Of a stretch of DNA of 64,000 nt, positions 23,001 through 32,578 are shown in pieces. The DNA is from Borovskyia barvae (taxonomy: Eukaryota > Euglenozoa > Kinetoplastea > Trypanosomatida > Trypanosomatidae): NCBI GenBank assembly GCA_030849085.1, contig JASAOM010001130.1, forward strand, positions 496,001 through 560,000, in the 5' to 3' direction. Below the pieces are notes generated by a model that was not told the DNA's origin, made no database searches, and saw only the letters and a program-made list of their open reading frames with translations. Both the position numbers and the translations under genes were made by a program. How positions within the stretch are numbered: the first letter of the stretch is position 1; the number at the start of each line of letters is the position of its first letter.

Positions 23001-25080
23001 GGCCAGCGCAGGCTATCCAGCTCCCGTCGCTCGACACGGCACCGTATAAAAGAGGGTACTGCTCCCGAAGGTACTCTTCTGGGATTAAAATCAGCTCCAA
23101 CACTGCCTGAGAAGTGCCAGCTTCCGAAACAGAGCAAAGGTACAGCCCACTGTCCGCGAGCAACGCTAGTGGAGTGTGGCAGCCGTCTGATGGCCCCACG
23201 TTGTCCACCGTCAAAACCCGCGACATCTGGACTGAAAAAAAGCAACAGTGCCGAGGAGCAGCCATCCATAGCCGAGTTCCATCCGGACTCCAAGCGATAG
23301 CTGAGCAACCCAAGGGGGACTCTTTCCGAGGCTCCGGTGACCATCGAGAAGCGTGCCCGTCTTGAGGCTCGTCACTCCGACAGTCCCTCCGCTTGGACTT
23401 CATCTCTGAAGATGGCCATCGAACCTGGCGCAGAAGGCCCGCACTGGACGAACCAGAGAGGTGCCGTGTGATCACACCACCACTGTAGTGCACCAGTACC
23501 ATGCCGAACTTGTAGGAAGCCACGCACAGCAATTCCTCCGAAGGGGACCACTCCATACCAGCAATGAGCCCCAGAGATTGCGCGGGGGAGAGGGGCGCCG
23601 AAGGGGAAGGACCCGAGGAGAGAGCGTCGCACAAGCCACGTAGTCCCTTCCAGAGAGGCTGAGGTAGCACTGTCAGAGAGGTGGCATCCACCCGTCTGCA
23701 TGAAATTGCGCCCGCTTGGGTGCACACGGCCAGCAACAGGTGTCGCACATTAATGGCCGCCATGCACGATGACGTGAGGGGGGTCACACTCCCGTGCAGC
23801 TGAACTTTCTCATGCGTGAAGTTCGTTCCACACGAAGTTCGGCACAGGGCCACGCTGCCACAGGAGAAGACCAAGGAAAGCACCTTCCACCGCGCCGCGA
23901 AAGAGGCGTGCAGAATGATACCTGACAACCGCTCCGCGCCAACACTGCGGTGCGGAGACACGGTAGTGGAATCAACAGCAGATGAGGAAATACATGAGAT
24001 GCACGACGGTCGCTGCGTGCATGCCGCCGCATCCGATGTCCGGTTCACGGGTGCGCTGCGATCCTGGCGCGCTACGCGTTCTTCTAAGTTCCCTCGCTCA
24101 TCGCTAGGGGAGGGTACAGGCATGATTTCTTCAGGGTGTGGTGCATCGGCCACGGAACGGTCGTTCGAGTGAGAGGGAGTCGACACGATTCGTACGGCGG
24201 CGCCTGGTGGACGAATAACCCCCGATGACGGACCCACCCCAGTAACGCCGGTGCTGCAACTTGGGGAGGATGGCGAGGCTGCGTACAGCGCATCGGCCGG
24301 TGCCCTTCCTGGAGGAAGGGACGGTCTCTGTCCATCTTGTAAAAAGCGCCGCTGAAGCGGATCGACACGCGTTGGCTGTGGCGCTGTAGTGCCGGACAAT
24401 TGTTTTACTGTGGTGGCAGATGCATTAGGGTTCAGGGCCGCTGCATCCCCCGGTCGCGCCAGGGGATCATTTGCTGTGGTCCTACCCGCACTGGCCGTTT
24501 CCTCTCCTTCGACGGCGATCTGGAACACGTGGCCACCGGTCTGCAGCCCTACCGTCGTCCATTGATGCAGTATGCCCTGCTGGTGCCACCCAACGACATA
24601 CACCACACCGGCGGTGGTGGTCACCAAGAAGGCGTACGGCCCCGCAGGAGCCGCACAGGCCACGATGCCTGTCTCTATCCTAAATTCACTGCTGTAGCAC
24701 ACACGCGAGGCGGAGTCGACGTGATGTAAGTACACCCCGTAGCGCTTCCGTTTCACCACCTCGAGAAATTCCTCTGGCCTTAGGTTGATGTCGGCTTCGA
24801 AAAAGACCACCCGACGAGCCGTGACGACAGCGAGGTGACTGCCTGGCCGTTGCCGCCACAGCACCAGCATCGCGGGGTTCTCCTCCAGAGAGGTGCCTGG
24901 AATCGAAATAGAAGTCAAGTACACGACATGAGGTCCAGCACTCCAGAAGTGAAGGTGAAGTTGCGTAACGACCGCAAGGATGGTGCCACTAGTGTTGACT
25001 GCCATGGACTGTACGGACTCACCATCAAGGCACACACCCTCACGACGGTGAACCCGAACTGCCCCGCTGCAGAGCTGCAT
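20035..25080 (-). CDS. RIC1: RIC1 homologue (Rab6/Ypt6 GEF subunit)
   Basis: RIC1 pairs with RGP1 to form the guanine nucleotide exchange factor for Ypt6/Rab6 at the Golgi, acting in retrograde endosome-to-Golgi traffic. The 1681-aa frame starts at the ATG at 25080. The N-terminal two thirds have WD40-like repeats (for example IAGMEWSPSEELLCVASY and SAIAWSPDGTRLWMAA), beginning with a cytoplasmic N terminus without a signal peptide. The diagnostic part is at about 1095-1400: FTAALDLFLHTALND, then NYPEYYAIVMGCVRKMD, then DFLGSPTDFFHECM, which follows the RIC1 C-terminal domain (leucine-rich block, FPEY..IV..C.RK, then the SP.D.F..C motif). The protein is longer than the human protein (about 1400 aa) and yeast (about 1050 aa); the excess lies in low-complexity inserts, e.g. 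around residues 220-370, as is usual in Leishmania. No RGP1 candidate is in the window. Confidence 0.82.
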   Translation of the reverse strand: MQLCSGAVRVHRREGVCLDGESVQSMAVNTSGTILAVVTQLHLHFWSAGPHVVYLTSISIPGTSLEENPAMLVLWRQRPGSHLAVVTARRVVFFEADINLRPEEFLEVVKRKRYGVYLHHVDSASRVCYSSEFRIETGIVACAAPAGPYAFLVTTTAGVVYVVGWHQQGILHQWTTVGLQTGGHVFQIAVEGEETASAGRTTANDPLARPGDAAALNPNASATTVKQLSGTTAPQPTRVDPLQRRFLQDGQRPSLPPGRAPADALYAASPSSPSCSTGVTGVGPSSGVIRPPGAAVRIVSTPSHSNDRSVADAPHPEEIMPVPSPSDERGNLEERVARQDRSAPVNRTSDAAACTQRPSCISCISSSAVDSTTVSPHRSVGAERLSGIILHASFAARWKVLSLVFSCGSVALCRTSCGTNFTHEKVQLHGSVTPLTSSCMAAINVRHLLLAVCTQAGAISCRRVDATSLTVLPQPLWKGLRGLCDALSSGPSPSAPLSPAQSLGLIAGMEWSPSEELLCVASYKFGMVLVHYSGGVITRHLSGSSSAGLLRQVRWPSSEMKSKRRDCRSDEPQDGHASRWSPEPRKESPLGCSAIAWSPDGTRLWMAAPRHCCFFSVQMSRVLTVDNVGPSDGCHTPLALLADSGLYLCSVSEAGTSQAVLELILIPEEYLREQYPLLYGAVSSDGSWIACAGRCGLVLFNRERCTWRLASKKQEELSFSCIADPVWLRDVAVVVPALRKDSKTFELIVFCTSSVSPSHASARIALDGRPSQLSTVHQDHLGEGYVVVVDCSQIVRVFRYVFTDNVQGLSSGAPCVALTSVQQLALSPDLASPLHVYPVCLRGEEDDREFSQRIQDQVELLLLLHKRSDHSLVLLRGVQKHRGEVSGGASLNAEPEAVAHVHTIAMPFDDTRSSYVFRCWVDRTAPVRGAALLMHEEKQGLVLTQLMQPSRHMGNSAFVATQRMEVAATRDSELLPLCPSPFDGCMICIGTDTSASYPSNLRGNVGGSGASPRPQMALRPVLYAHRILSLLLLAAMPTAPSNAMRFRTAISAARPSDSSNLPDITGEAPVGSTSMKSAWPSSSFSSLEMDGRAAAFLWDRKLFYWLERMRLSGTFTAALDLFLHTALNDTPPASVPGLSQRSAVRATITLLRNYPEYYAIVMGCVRKMDFTRWHLVLDFLGSPTDFFHECMAHHRYTEALHLVRVIMMGNYNPAVALSAERLAQWSNGDSGAPKHLSDGADSLQQANDCAVELFQVFVENGSYAAACDIMRFMALLEEEIAMPIASGIDFGDAANCGTNVRGAGGSSGGFLSRWLRQLTFSGVAYDDYEAVEGYSVGATTAVQTKTTAATSSGAMPLKVQHRVEGFPALLFSTARCIPSHDSSAADEASEEMQRQEAVRHVFQRYPQLPNVVHQEALRLLRTGYVKQLTKLLETFSFSVMHFLHTVKPLLSEMAREDSFGALVNNGGPRNTDGDGRAAVLQDIFDGLHKELGLPRSFFANTGPSASTAWSTWLTEHQIAQVAGLPGVLSGTNPKVWTLAQSTLYATTSMLRTVQSLHQMFSCIFVYDLAFSVLLMCKSNLISLLLSRDAPTSSMEQLSGKSAPRSDVSSSELMAVFADLDALLSVPENAAYKPFLQDVFVSLPPSALCARESTPTAAAATALPTLATDVIEHEVQITLAPE

Positions 25081-25783
25081 AGGGTCGGTCTATAATGTGA
25101 AATGGTGCTTCCACGTTGTAAGGGCGGTGCGTAAAAGCTGCAGCAAGAGGGGGGACGGGACGGACACCGAGTAGCGCGGCGGTTCTCCCAATTGCTCACC
25201 AGCACCAGCGAGAGCGAAACTCGAAACCCAAGCTCCAGCGATCCCTTCACCGACGGAGAAAATATAAAAATGTTTTGAGGGGGATACGAGACAAGGGAGG
25301 GAGGGGAAGAGGACACAGTGTGGTGGGAAGAGGAAGGTGTGAGAGGGGAGAGGGGGGGAGGAGAACCACAACAAGTAGTAGTTGGCGGAGGAATAAGGAG
25401 CGTGAGGAAGGCGGCAGCCCCCCACCCAGCCCTTCAATCTCTCTCCTTCTCGTCAGTTGCAAATGCGTGGATGCCTGTACGGATGAAAGTGAAAGTTCTT
25501 CCAGCGCTACGCTACCGCTTTGGTGTGCTTCCCTAGACCTCACTCCCCCTTCATCAGACGCGCATCCAGCAGTGCCGGAACTCTAACGTCTTTTCCATGC
25601 CTAACGATCAAAAGAAGGGCTACGAGATAAAACGAGGTCGAAGCAGATGCACTAGATAGACACACACACGCACTCACACTCCCACAAATACGCACCCAGA
25701 CAGCTTAAGATGAAGCACAGGAGCAACGATGAACCAATCCTGCGACCCGATTGCTCTCTCAGATTCTTCATCTGTTGCGGCAC
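25081..25783. other. Intergenic region between cyclin and RIC1
   Basis: This holds the 3' UTR of the cyclin gene and the 5' UTR of RIC1. The G/A-rich block at 25255-25440 (transcribed strand pyrimidine-rich) is the likely splice and polyadenylation signal between the two. A short CA repeat lies at about 25660-25675. Confidence 0.55.
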
Positions 25784-26674
25784 CTACTGCTCCGTCATTT
25801 TCATGAGAGGCGTAAAATCTGTGCTCGCACTGCTGAAGACAGAGCTTAGAACGCCGGCGTCGTTACCAGGCTGGGAACGGCGGCGTTTGTAGCGAGCTTC
25901 ATTGGCATCGTCCAGCGCCGGCACACCGAGCTTTTTGTGCAGGTACGCAAAGATGTCCATAAGAACACTCGTGATACCCTCGATCGTCACATCGTCCGGG
26001 AACGCTGATTCTGGAGCGCTGAAGATGCCCTGAAAAGCCGGCAACAACTCTTTCCATGCGGCGTTCACAACGATATAGAGCAAGGTGGTGCTCAGGTGCT
26101 GCATCGACACCTTGATGCAAAGTGGCGAAATAAACGAGAAAAGGAAAGCGCGTCGAACCACCGTGCTGATCGTCTTAAGTGCCGCATCGTCCAGCTGGCC
26201 CGACTCTGTGAGAAGCTGCACTCGCCGCAGGGTATCCGCAAGCGGGAAAATGCGCACAAAGTCAAAGTGGATGGTGTCACACAACACCAATTCCACATCC
26301 AAGATGGACTGACACCACTGCTCTACTTCCGTCCTGGACGTTGTGCTGGCATCAAAATCGAACGCCGTCTCAACCAAGTGAACGAGACGCAGGTGTGCAT
26401 GTTCAACTTTGGCAGCGAGGAACACGCATGTTGTGGCCAGCACAATTTCGTTTACTTTCCGCGGCCCGTGCGCCGCGACGAACTCGTGCCAGTAACACAG
26501 CGAGGTCAACAGCACACTCTCGGTGAGACGATATTTGCGCACCAGGTGATCAGCTATCACGAAAGCGGCTTGGGACAGCCGAAAGTAGCGGCGAGTGAAA
26601 GACGGCAGGTAGGGAACCGCAAACCCCGTAGACGCGGGAGAGCTGTAGATGGGGGAGGACGGATTAGAAGACAT
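25784..26674 (-). CDS. Transcriptional-type cyclin (C/K/L/H-like)
   Basis: A 296-aa cyclin expected to activate a cyclin-dependent kinase of the transcription/RNA-processing class (in trypanosomatids, CRK9 or CRK12 partners). The first cyclin box is at about 25-140: QAAFVIADHLVRKYRLTE, LATTCVFLAAKVEHAHLRL (the LA.tC.fLA.K.e signature), then EQWCQSILDVELVLCDTIHFDF, matching the (E)..iL..E..ll..l.Fd. pattern of cyclin C/K/L/T. A second, weaker box occupies about 145-240. The tail is Ser-rich with a basic patch KRRR near 265. The start is the ATG at 26674. An upstream ATG 11 bases 5' opens an overlapping ORF (separate entry). Which named trypanosomatid cyclin this is (CYC9 and CYC12 are the obvious candidates) cannot be settled by eye. 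Confidence 0.85.
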   Translation of the reverse strand: MSSNPSSPIYSSPASTGFAVPYLPSFTRRYFRLSQAAFVIADHLVRKYRLTESVLLTSLCYWHEFVAAHGPRKVNEIVLATTCVFLAAKVEHAHLRLVHLVETAFDFDASTTSRTEVEQWCQSILDVELVLCDTIHFDFVRIFPLADTLRRVQLLTESGQLDDAALKTISTVVRRAFLFSFISPLCIKVSMQHLSTTLLYIVVNAAWKELLPAFQGIFSAPESAFPDDVTIEGITSVLMDIFAYLHKKLGVPALDDANEARYKRRRSQPGNDAGVLSSVFSSASTDFTPLMKMTEQ

Positions 26675-26685
26675 GGATTCACCAT
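26557..26685 (-). promoter_or_regulatory. Overlapping upstream ORF at the cyclin start
   Basis: An ATG at 26685 lies 11 bases upstream of the cyclin ATG in a different frame and runs 42 codons to a TGA at 26557, overlapping the start of the cyclin coding region. If the spliced leader is added at the AG dinucleotides near 26707-26711, this ATG is the first in the mRNA and would reduce cyclin translation unless it is skipped by leaky scanning. If the splice site is closer than 26685 it is absent. Confidence 0.4.
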
Positions 26686-26717
26686 GTTCTGGCGTGTACG
26701 GTTAAGCTGCTGTGTGT

Positions 26718-26748
<31 letters not shown>

Positions 26749-28372
26749 GGAAAGGCCGCGATAAGGCTCTCAGGTTGAGGAAAAGAGCCCACGCGGCAGA
26801 GCGAGGGGGCAGAAGGCGCACACTCAAAATATTTTACGTGTTTTCCACGTAGGCCTCACTTGTCGAAGCCCTATCGGACGCCTGCCCTCAGATGTTTCTC
26901 TCCTTTTTGGATGTAGCTTTCTCACGAGAAGAAGCGCTCTATGTTCCTCTCGCTCACGGAGCACCAGGTCGTAGGCTTCCAACCCCTGATGGCGGCTATT
27001 CTCCTGTGATCTTCGCTTCAGCGCAACAGTAGTCTCCCATGTCGAATCTACGATCCACCGAAGGCATTACCAAAGTAATAAGAGGGCCGAGAAAGCAAGA
27101 GAGGGGCCTCAACATAACACAAGTGAGAGACGGAGGCGAGGTGAGGAAAACAAGAAGGACGAAAAAGCGTGAACGAGAAACGGAGGTGGAAGTGGTGCGA
27201 AGTCCGTAGTGGCTCCTCACCGCATTCTCTGATGAAAGAAAGACTTGGAGCTCGTACGGTACCGCAGCTCCACTTGTAAGGGGCTATGCGGCCCCCCAAA
27301 AGGCAGGCTGAAAACCTCCGCGCTCACGCACACATCGTCTCGAAACAACACGGTCCGCGCCAGACGATACGACGGTGAAAGCCAGCCAAACTTTGCGAGT
27401 GCCGTTCCTGGAGAGAGCGTCTCCCCACCGCCCACACACAACACCCCCTGTGAGTGTGTGCATGTGTGTCTACCGATGCGATCTCTCCCATCCGTTTTTG
27501 GAGGAGGTGATTCGGTCTTTATGCGCGCTCTTTTTTTTGTCTAGTGGTGCGTCGATTTTGCTTGTTTGTACGTTTGCATGAGATGAGGAAGCAAACAAAC
27601 AAAATGAGAAATAGAAAAAATGAAAAACCAAACGAAAAGAGAAAAAATCAGTCTGATCACCTAGTACGCCTCCTTGTTCACCAATTAAGAAAAAAAGGGG
27701 GCGAAACACGCTGGAGGACGTACGTATACCCGCCTAGGTCCGCAAGAAGAAGCGAAGAACGGCATGGGACACGACGACGCAGGACGAAGGGGGTGGCGGT
27801 GTTACTTATATTGCATTCACAACTTCAGCGAAAGGTAAAAGAAGAAGAAAAAACGGCGGTGAAGGGGAGGGGGGACGAGAGGAAGTGAAGAAAGAGAGCG
27901 TGGGATCCCTCCCTCACGTCTCTCTTTCTCTCATCCTTCACCCCCCCCCTTCGTCGCCGAACGCCACTTCACACAACAGGAGCTCTCTCTTTCGCCTCGC
28001 TCCCTTTAAACCGTACCCGCTAGTCCTTCTGACTTTCTTACCATTCCCTCCGCACTATTGCGCAAACCGGCGGTCGTGTTGTCCTCGGTCCCCCTTTCCC
28101 TTTCTTTCCTTTTCGTAGTGAGTAACATGCGCGGCGTGCATATGTTTTCACATCTGATGCGCCACGTTGGCAGGAAGGCAAAACTCTGACAGACGCATCT
28201 CCATAATGCCTTGTGGGGGAAGAGGGGGGAGGAACAGCGAAGGAGGTGAAGAAAAACAAGAAGGGGTAAGGGGAAGGAGGAAGGGGGGGTAGGAGGAGTA
28301 CCAAGCGGCACTTGCGACACATCTGTTCACAAAAAGGTACGCAACCAAGAGAAGCGTCGTGCAGTCATTGTT
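26675..28372. other. Intergenic region (1.7 kb)
   Basis: No gene is supported. It starts with the cyclin 5' leader, then (TG)11 at 26711-26732 directly followed by 19 G at 26732-26750; on the transcribed strand this is a C-run followed by CA repeats and AG, an apparent splice-acceptor setting. A/G-rich blocks lie at 27590-27700 and 27835-27900, and a C/T-rich block on the given strand near 27915-28115 breaks the usual bias. Confidence 0.5.
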
Positions 28373-29092
28373 TTACGCGTGCTCCTTCTCCTTGTGGTGA
28401 CGGTGAGCGGCCATAACAACCTTAGCAGCCTCCTGGCGAGCGAGAATCTTCTGCAGAGACCTGGCGGACAGAACCACGCGCAGTTTGTGGCCGCGGAACT
28501 CCATACCGTTCTTCTCATCCACGAACTTCTTCGCCGCGGCGGGGGAGTCCAGGTACGCGTAAATGAAGTTCTGGCGGTAAGCGCGCATGTGCAGCACCTT
28601 CACACCCGAGAAAAGCTCCATCATCTGCTTCTTCGTAGTCGAAGCGCGGAAAATGGGGCTGATGAATACGCACGAAGAGTTTTCGTGGGCATCCTTCTTG
28701 GGGCTGGTCTTCGCCGGCACCACCAGCACCGTCTGGCCGAGCACCTCCTTCTCGTTGAAGAGGTCGATAGCCTTCTTCACGGCAGCGGAGTTGTCGAAGA
28801 AGATGATTGCGTAGCGGTGGCGACGCAGCTGAACCTTAAGCACCTTACCAGCAGCGGAGAACACGCTCGTGGCATCGGCAACGGAGCCAGCGCCCCAGTT
28901 CTTGACGTACACACCGTTGGACGCAGCACCAGCAGCGCGAGCGGCGGGAGCAGCGGCCTTGGGAGCCGCAGCCTTCGCAGCCGGCTTTGGAGCGGGGGCC
29001 TTCGGGGCGGCAGCTTTGGCGGCAGGCTTGGGCGCAGCGGCCTTCGCGGCGGGCTTGGCGGCGGTCTTGGGGGAAGCGGCCTTGGCAGGCAT
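28373..29092 (-). CDS. P34/P37-like 5S rRNA-binding protein (two RRMs, APK-rich N terminus)
   Basis: A 239-aa RNA-binding protein. The N-terminal 50 residues are an Ala/Pro/Lys-rich (APK) repeat region, e.g. KPAAKAAAPKPAAKAAAPK. It is followed by two RRMs: about 60-128 (GVYVKNWG as RNP2-like, RRHRYAIIFF as RNP1-like) and about 140-215 (SCVFISPIF, RQNFIYAYL). A short basic/His-rich C-terminal tail follows. An APK-rich domain plus two RRMs is the layout of the trypanosome P34/P37 proteins, which bind 5S rRNA with ribosomal protein L5 in the nucleolus and promote 60S assembly; that pathway is known to be trypanosome-specific. The C-terminal KKDX repeats of the T. brucei proteins are absent here. 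The ATG at 29092 is chosen because the upstream GTG at 29104 is not a normal start. A strong polypyrimidine tract lies 175-210 bases upstream. Confidence 0.78.
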   Translation of the reverse strand: MPAKAASPKTAAKPAAKAAAPKPAAKAAAPKAPAPKPAAKAAAPKAAAPAARAAGAASNGVYVKNWGAGSVADATSVFSAAGKVLKVQLRRHRYAIIFFDNSAAVKKAIDLFNEKEVLGQTVLVVPAKTSPKKDAHENSSCVFISPIFRASTTKKQMMELFSGVKVLHMRAYRQNFIYAYLDSPAAAKKFVDEKNGMEFRGHKLRVVLSARSLQKILARQEAAKVVMAAHRHHKEKEHA

Positions 29093-30150
29093 GATGACTG
29101 TCACGAAGAAAGTGTGAGGGTTGGATTTTTTTACTCGAAGGTCGAGGTAGTGGCTGAGAGCGAAAAGCTGTGCAGAGATGAGGCCAGGAAAAGTGGAAGG
29201 GAGAAGGATGGAAGGAAAGGCATCCGTGTGAGGGCGGAGAAGGTGAAGCGCAAGTGCAGGTATTGGCAGGAGAAAAGGAAGGGAAAGAAGAGAGGGAGAG
29301 AAGTCGTTTGCATGTCGGGTGGTTCATTGGGTTGAAGAAGTCACCCAATGCACAGCGAATTGGGCTACGGGTGTGCGCGGGCGGGGGGGGGGGGGGGACA
29401 GGGTAGAAGGGAGGAAAGCTTATATACATATATTGATCCACGCAGCAGTGGCAAGCAGAAAAATACAATGATGAGAATATTTAACAAGGCATGGAGGGGC
29501 GCGAAGAACGAAACCTACGAGAGACGGAATGTTTGGCTCGTTCGTTTCTCTTCCCATGAGAAGAAAGACAGACGGACACACCTGCATCGTGAGAGCTTCA
29601 TTAGATGGGGCGGGGAAGAAGGAAAGGGGGGGAAGGGGGCGGAAAGGAGGGGCCCGAGACCACATCTCTCACTTCGCCTCCCTTTCCTTTTATGCGATAT
29701 CACCAGCATGCGTAATCCCACACGCCCATGCAGAGCAGAGTAAGGAAGCTGCAGAGTTACAATTCATTCTACTTGGGGAGGGGAGAGGGGGGGAAGGCGG
29801 CACGTGGTGCCTTTTTGACGAGTGGGGTGAGAATGATATGTGAAAATGCGGACTGCGTCGCTCCTTATAATCTCAAGAACGGCCCACTACTTTGCTCATT
29901 TCCTCACCTCGAGCCTCTCTCCGCGTTCGACGAGAAAGAGAGAGGAGGAAGGGAAGGAAAGAAAAGAGCATTGCAGCAGATCCATAATATTTCCTTCACC
30001 ACACGGCAAGTGCCAACGGGATGGGAAGCCGCGCGAACGCAAGTCGTATCGGCATGCAGGCCGAGAGCCTAATCACCACCACCCCTTCCTGGTTGCGTTT
30101 CGCTCGAAGCCTAACAGCGTCTTCGGTAGAACCTCATCCGGGCGGCACCT
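29093..30150. other. Intergenic region between the hypothetical gene and P34/P37-like gene
   Basis: Contains the splice signal listed separately, a G-run of about 14 bases near 29385-29397, a second A/G-rich block at 29610-29660 and a third at 29930-29975. No coding frame is convincing. Confidence 0.5.
29168..29303 (-). promoter_or_regulatory. Predicted polypyrimidine tract and trans-splice acceptor for the P34/P37-like gene
   Basis: Positions 29269-29303 are 35 uninterrupted purines on the given strand, i.e. a pure pyrimidine tract on the transcript. A second C/T-rich stretch lies nearer the gene (about 29184-29220), and the first AG after it falls at 29168-29169. That would give a 5' leader of about 75 bases after spliced-leader addition. 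This is a pattern-based prediction only. Confidence 0.45.
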
Positions 30151-31230
30151 TCAGTTCACGGAAACGTCGGTGCCAACGGGTGAGCTCGCCACGACGACAA
30201 CGTACGGAAGCTCAACGCTGCTGCTCCATGGCACCCATTCCGTCCACGTGTACAGGTACAGAAGAGGCTGTAGCCCGTTAAGCTGCATCGCGGCACGCTC
30301 GTCATCCACGACGACCCCGCAGTAGGACTTGTGCGGCTGCAAAAAAGCGCCTGTGAAGGGTAAAGCGGCTGCACCGGCTGGGCTGCTCGTCCGCGGCGGG
30401 CGTTGCACGCATCTGTACGAGAAGCATCGACCCTCGACACCGATCAACTTCACGGCACACTCGCGGGCTGCCCAATGTTGGCTTAGCACCAGTGCAGCGT
30501 ACGCGTCCGACTCACCGAGACACGGCGTAGGGAGATGCCGCCACCATCCATGACGGCGTGCCCTCGGGCGGCAAGCCGCAAAACAGGCATCCTTGACAGC
30601 CGTCGGGGCCTCGTCGGCTGCCGACTCAACAGTAGCCAAGGCGTACCGTACCTCGTCGGTGGTCGCCGTGGGTGTACATTGAGGCATCCAGCGTGGGCCC
30701 AGCTGTGGAAATCGACACCGCACGCGATGCACATCGGGAACACTCGCCACGTCAATCGCATAGATGAACCGGTCGTCTCCACTGACAGAGTTGAGACGTG
30801 TGTTGCACGTTGGCCTCCAAACCACAGTGGCAGCGATAGCATCCTCGTGCGCTATACTCAGCCTGCAACCGTGCTGCGCCAGCGCTGACTGTCGAGAGCC
30901 GGTGAATACTAAGTGACGCGCATCGTTCTCCTCTGCGGTATGGGCTCCCTCCCTTGAAAGGCCTTGGATGGCGCAAGAAGCCGCAACGCGGGAGAGTACA
31001 AATGGCAGCTGATGCCGAGGGTGGAAGGCCGAAGCAGAGATGGCAAACCGCTCGCCCTCGCTAGCGGTGAAGCCAGGAAGATCATTGCAACAGAGTGCAA
31101 ACAATGGTGGGGCCTGCTTCGGTGGTGTGATCAACTGACACACTGCCACCGTTGCTGGAGGTGAGCAAAAGGGCAGTTGGTGAGTACGGCACGACACATG
31201 CGCCGTGGTCCGCACTTTCATCGTCTTCAT
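30151..31230 (-). CDS. Conserved hypothetical protein (359 aa)
   Basis: I do not recognise a family. The frame starts at the ATG at 31230 and is open for 359 codons with unbiased, Leishmania-like composition (Ala, Arg, Val, Cys). There is no signal peptide, membrane span or coiled coil. It has an unusually high number of Cys and Trp residues spread along the chain (for example RRHGWWRHLP near residue 230 and YLYTWTEWVPW near 325), and alternates short hydrophobic strands with loops, suggesting a beta-rich fold. It sits between the DNAAF1 gene (upstream in transcription) and the P34/P37-like gene. The call as a real gene rests on frame length and composition. Confidence 0.7.
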   Translation of the reverse strand: MKTMKVRTTAHVSCRTHQLPFCSPPATVAVCQLITPPKQAPPLFALCCNDLPGFTASEGERFAISASAFHPRHQLPFVLSRVAASCAIQGLSREGAHTAEENDARHLVFTGSRQSALAQHGCRLSIAHEDAIAATVVWRPTCNTRLNSVSGDDRFIYAIDVASVPDVHRVRCRFPQLGPRWMPQCTPTATTDEVRYALATVESAADEAPTAVKDACFAACRPRARRHGWWRHLPTPCLGESDAYAALVLSQHWAARECAVKLIGVEGRCFSYRCVQRPPRTSSPAGAAALPFTGAFLQPHKSYCGVVVDDERAAMQLNGLQPLLYLYTWTEWVPWSSSVELPYVVVVASSPVGTDVSVN

Positions 31231-32035
31231 AGCTTTGCTTCACAAGGTACAGCGGTGCTGCGGCGATATCGGTAACCAGAACCCCCAGCTCAGTAGCTAA
31301 AACGGAGGAACAAAACCTTTTAAGTGGATCGCCTCCTACCAGTGGACATCAGCAAGGCTGCAGCGTATGCTCGATGTGTTGCTTGTGGGTGGAGCTTCAG
31401 TTCGCCGAGGGCGTTCTCTCGCGGCATCGCAGTAATGAAAAGGGATACTCCCCAGTGAAGCGGGAGGAGATGGAGATTCTTCGAGTAGAAAAGCTCTCCA
31501 ATTCTGCGAGAGGGGGCAGAACGATTGATGGTCACGGCCCACATACATAACCCAAAAGTACGAGAGCGAGAAGAGGAGCAGCAGATAAATAATTTTGAGC
31601 AGTTTCTGTACCACCCTGCCTGCGTGAGTGCAAGAGGCCAGACACCGTACGTGCGACCTCAGAGGATCCTTCAACACGCAACTCTCTCCACTCCACCTCC
31701 TTGAAGCACAAGGGCACAACACAAGGTGCCGAACCCCTGCTGTACTTTAATGACAAACTTCATCAACATGGTCATTTTTTCCTTAACGGTCGCTCTTTCT
31801 ATGAGAGCAGCTTCCCTCGATCCTCCATCATCATCGTAGGTAGCCTTGCTCAAAGGCGTCACGGAAAAACAAAAGGCGAGACCTCTGCTTCATCCTATTT
31901 ACATAAAGGGAGGAGTGAGAGGAGGGGAACACGGGGGAGAGGGGGAGGGGGGGAGGGGGAGAGGGGGGGGGGTAGCTGCTCGCTCGTTGCAGTCACTTCG
32001 TCGAAAACCCGTCTCCCACGACACAACGATACGTG

Positions 32036-32069
<34 letters not shown>

Positions 32070-32578
32070 TCATCGATCCCCTTCACGGGAGCTCTTCCTT
32101 CACGCTGCCTCCTGCCGCCCAGTTTTCCCCCTCCCCTTCCCTTCCGTATCCGCTCTAGCAAGGTAATGAGAAAAGAAAAAACGTGGCCGCTCGACCCAGC
32201 CTGCATATCGCAGCGGCGCCATGCACCTGCGAGGTGTGGTCAAGGCGCCCTCATGTCAAAGGAGGCGAACCATGTGAGTTTCATCTAAGCTGCCGAAGAG
32301 AACTCTTTCACAGAAGTGAAAGAGCAGAATGCGGTGCCGTGGTGTGCACCGCAGAATGAACTCAGAAGGGGATGTGATAGAGCCATACGATGGGAGGGAG
32401 AATAGAGCGCCTGCAGCTGCAGGACAAGGCTCTAGAGAATATGCTTACACGCATATATGTATATATGCTAGAGGTAACTTTGTGTCGAAGGTACAACCAT
32501 ACCCACTCGTTTCTATCCCTCATCCGCATATACACATACACAGATCTTCGTTTCGTCTGATGCATCTTCCCTCCCTCT
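31231..32578. other. Intergenic region with TA repeat
   Basis: No confident gene. It holds an A/G-rich block with long G-runs at 31905-31970, directly followed by a TA microsatellite at about 32034-32070. On the transcribed strand 31530-31860 has several short coding-like frames, none with an ATG start. The lower part (31231-31330) is the leader of the 359-aa gene. Confidence 0.5.
32034..32070. repeat. (TA)n microsatellite
   Basis: About 36 bases of alternating T and A with a single G interruption, in the intergenic region downstream of DNAAF1. Confidence 0.9.
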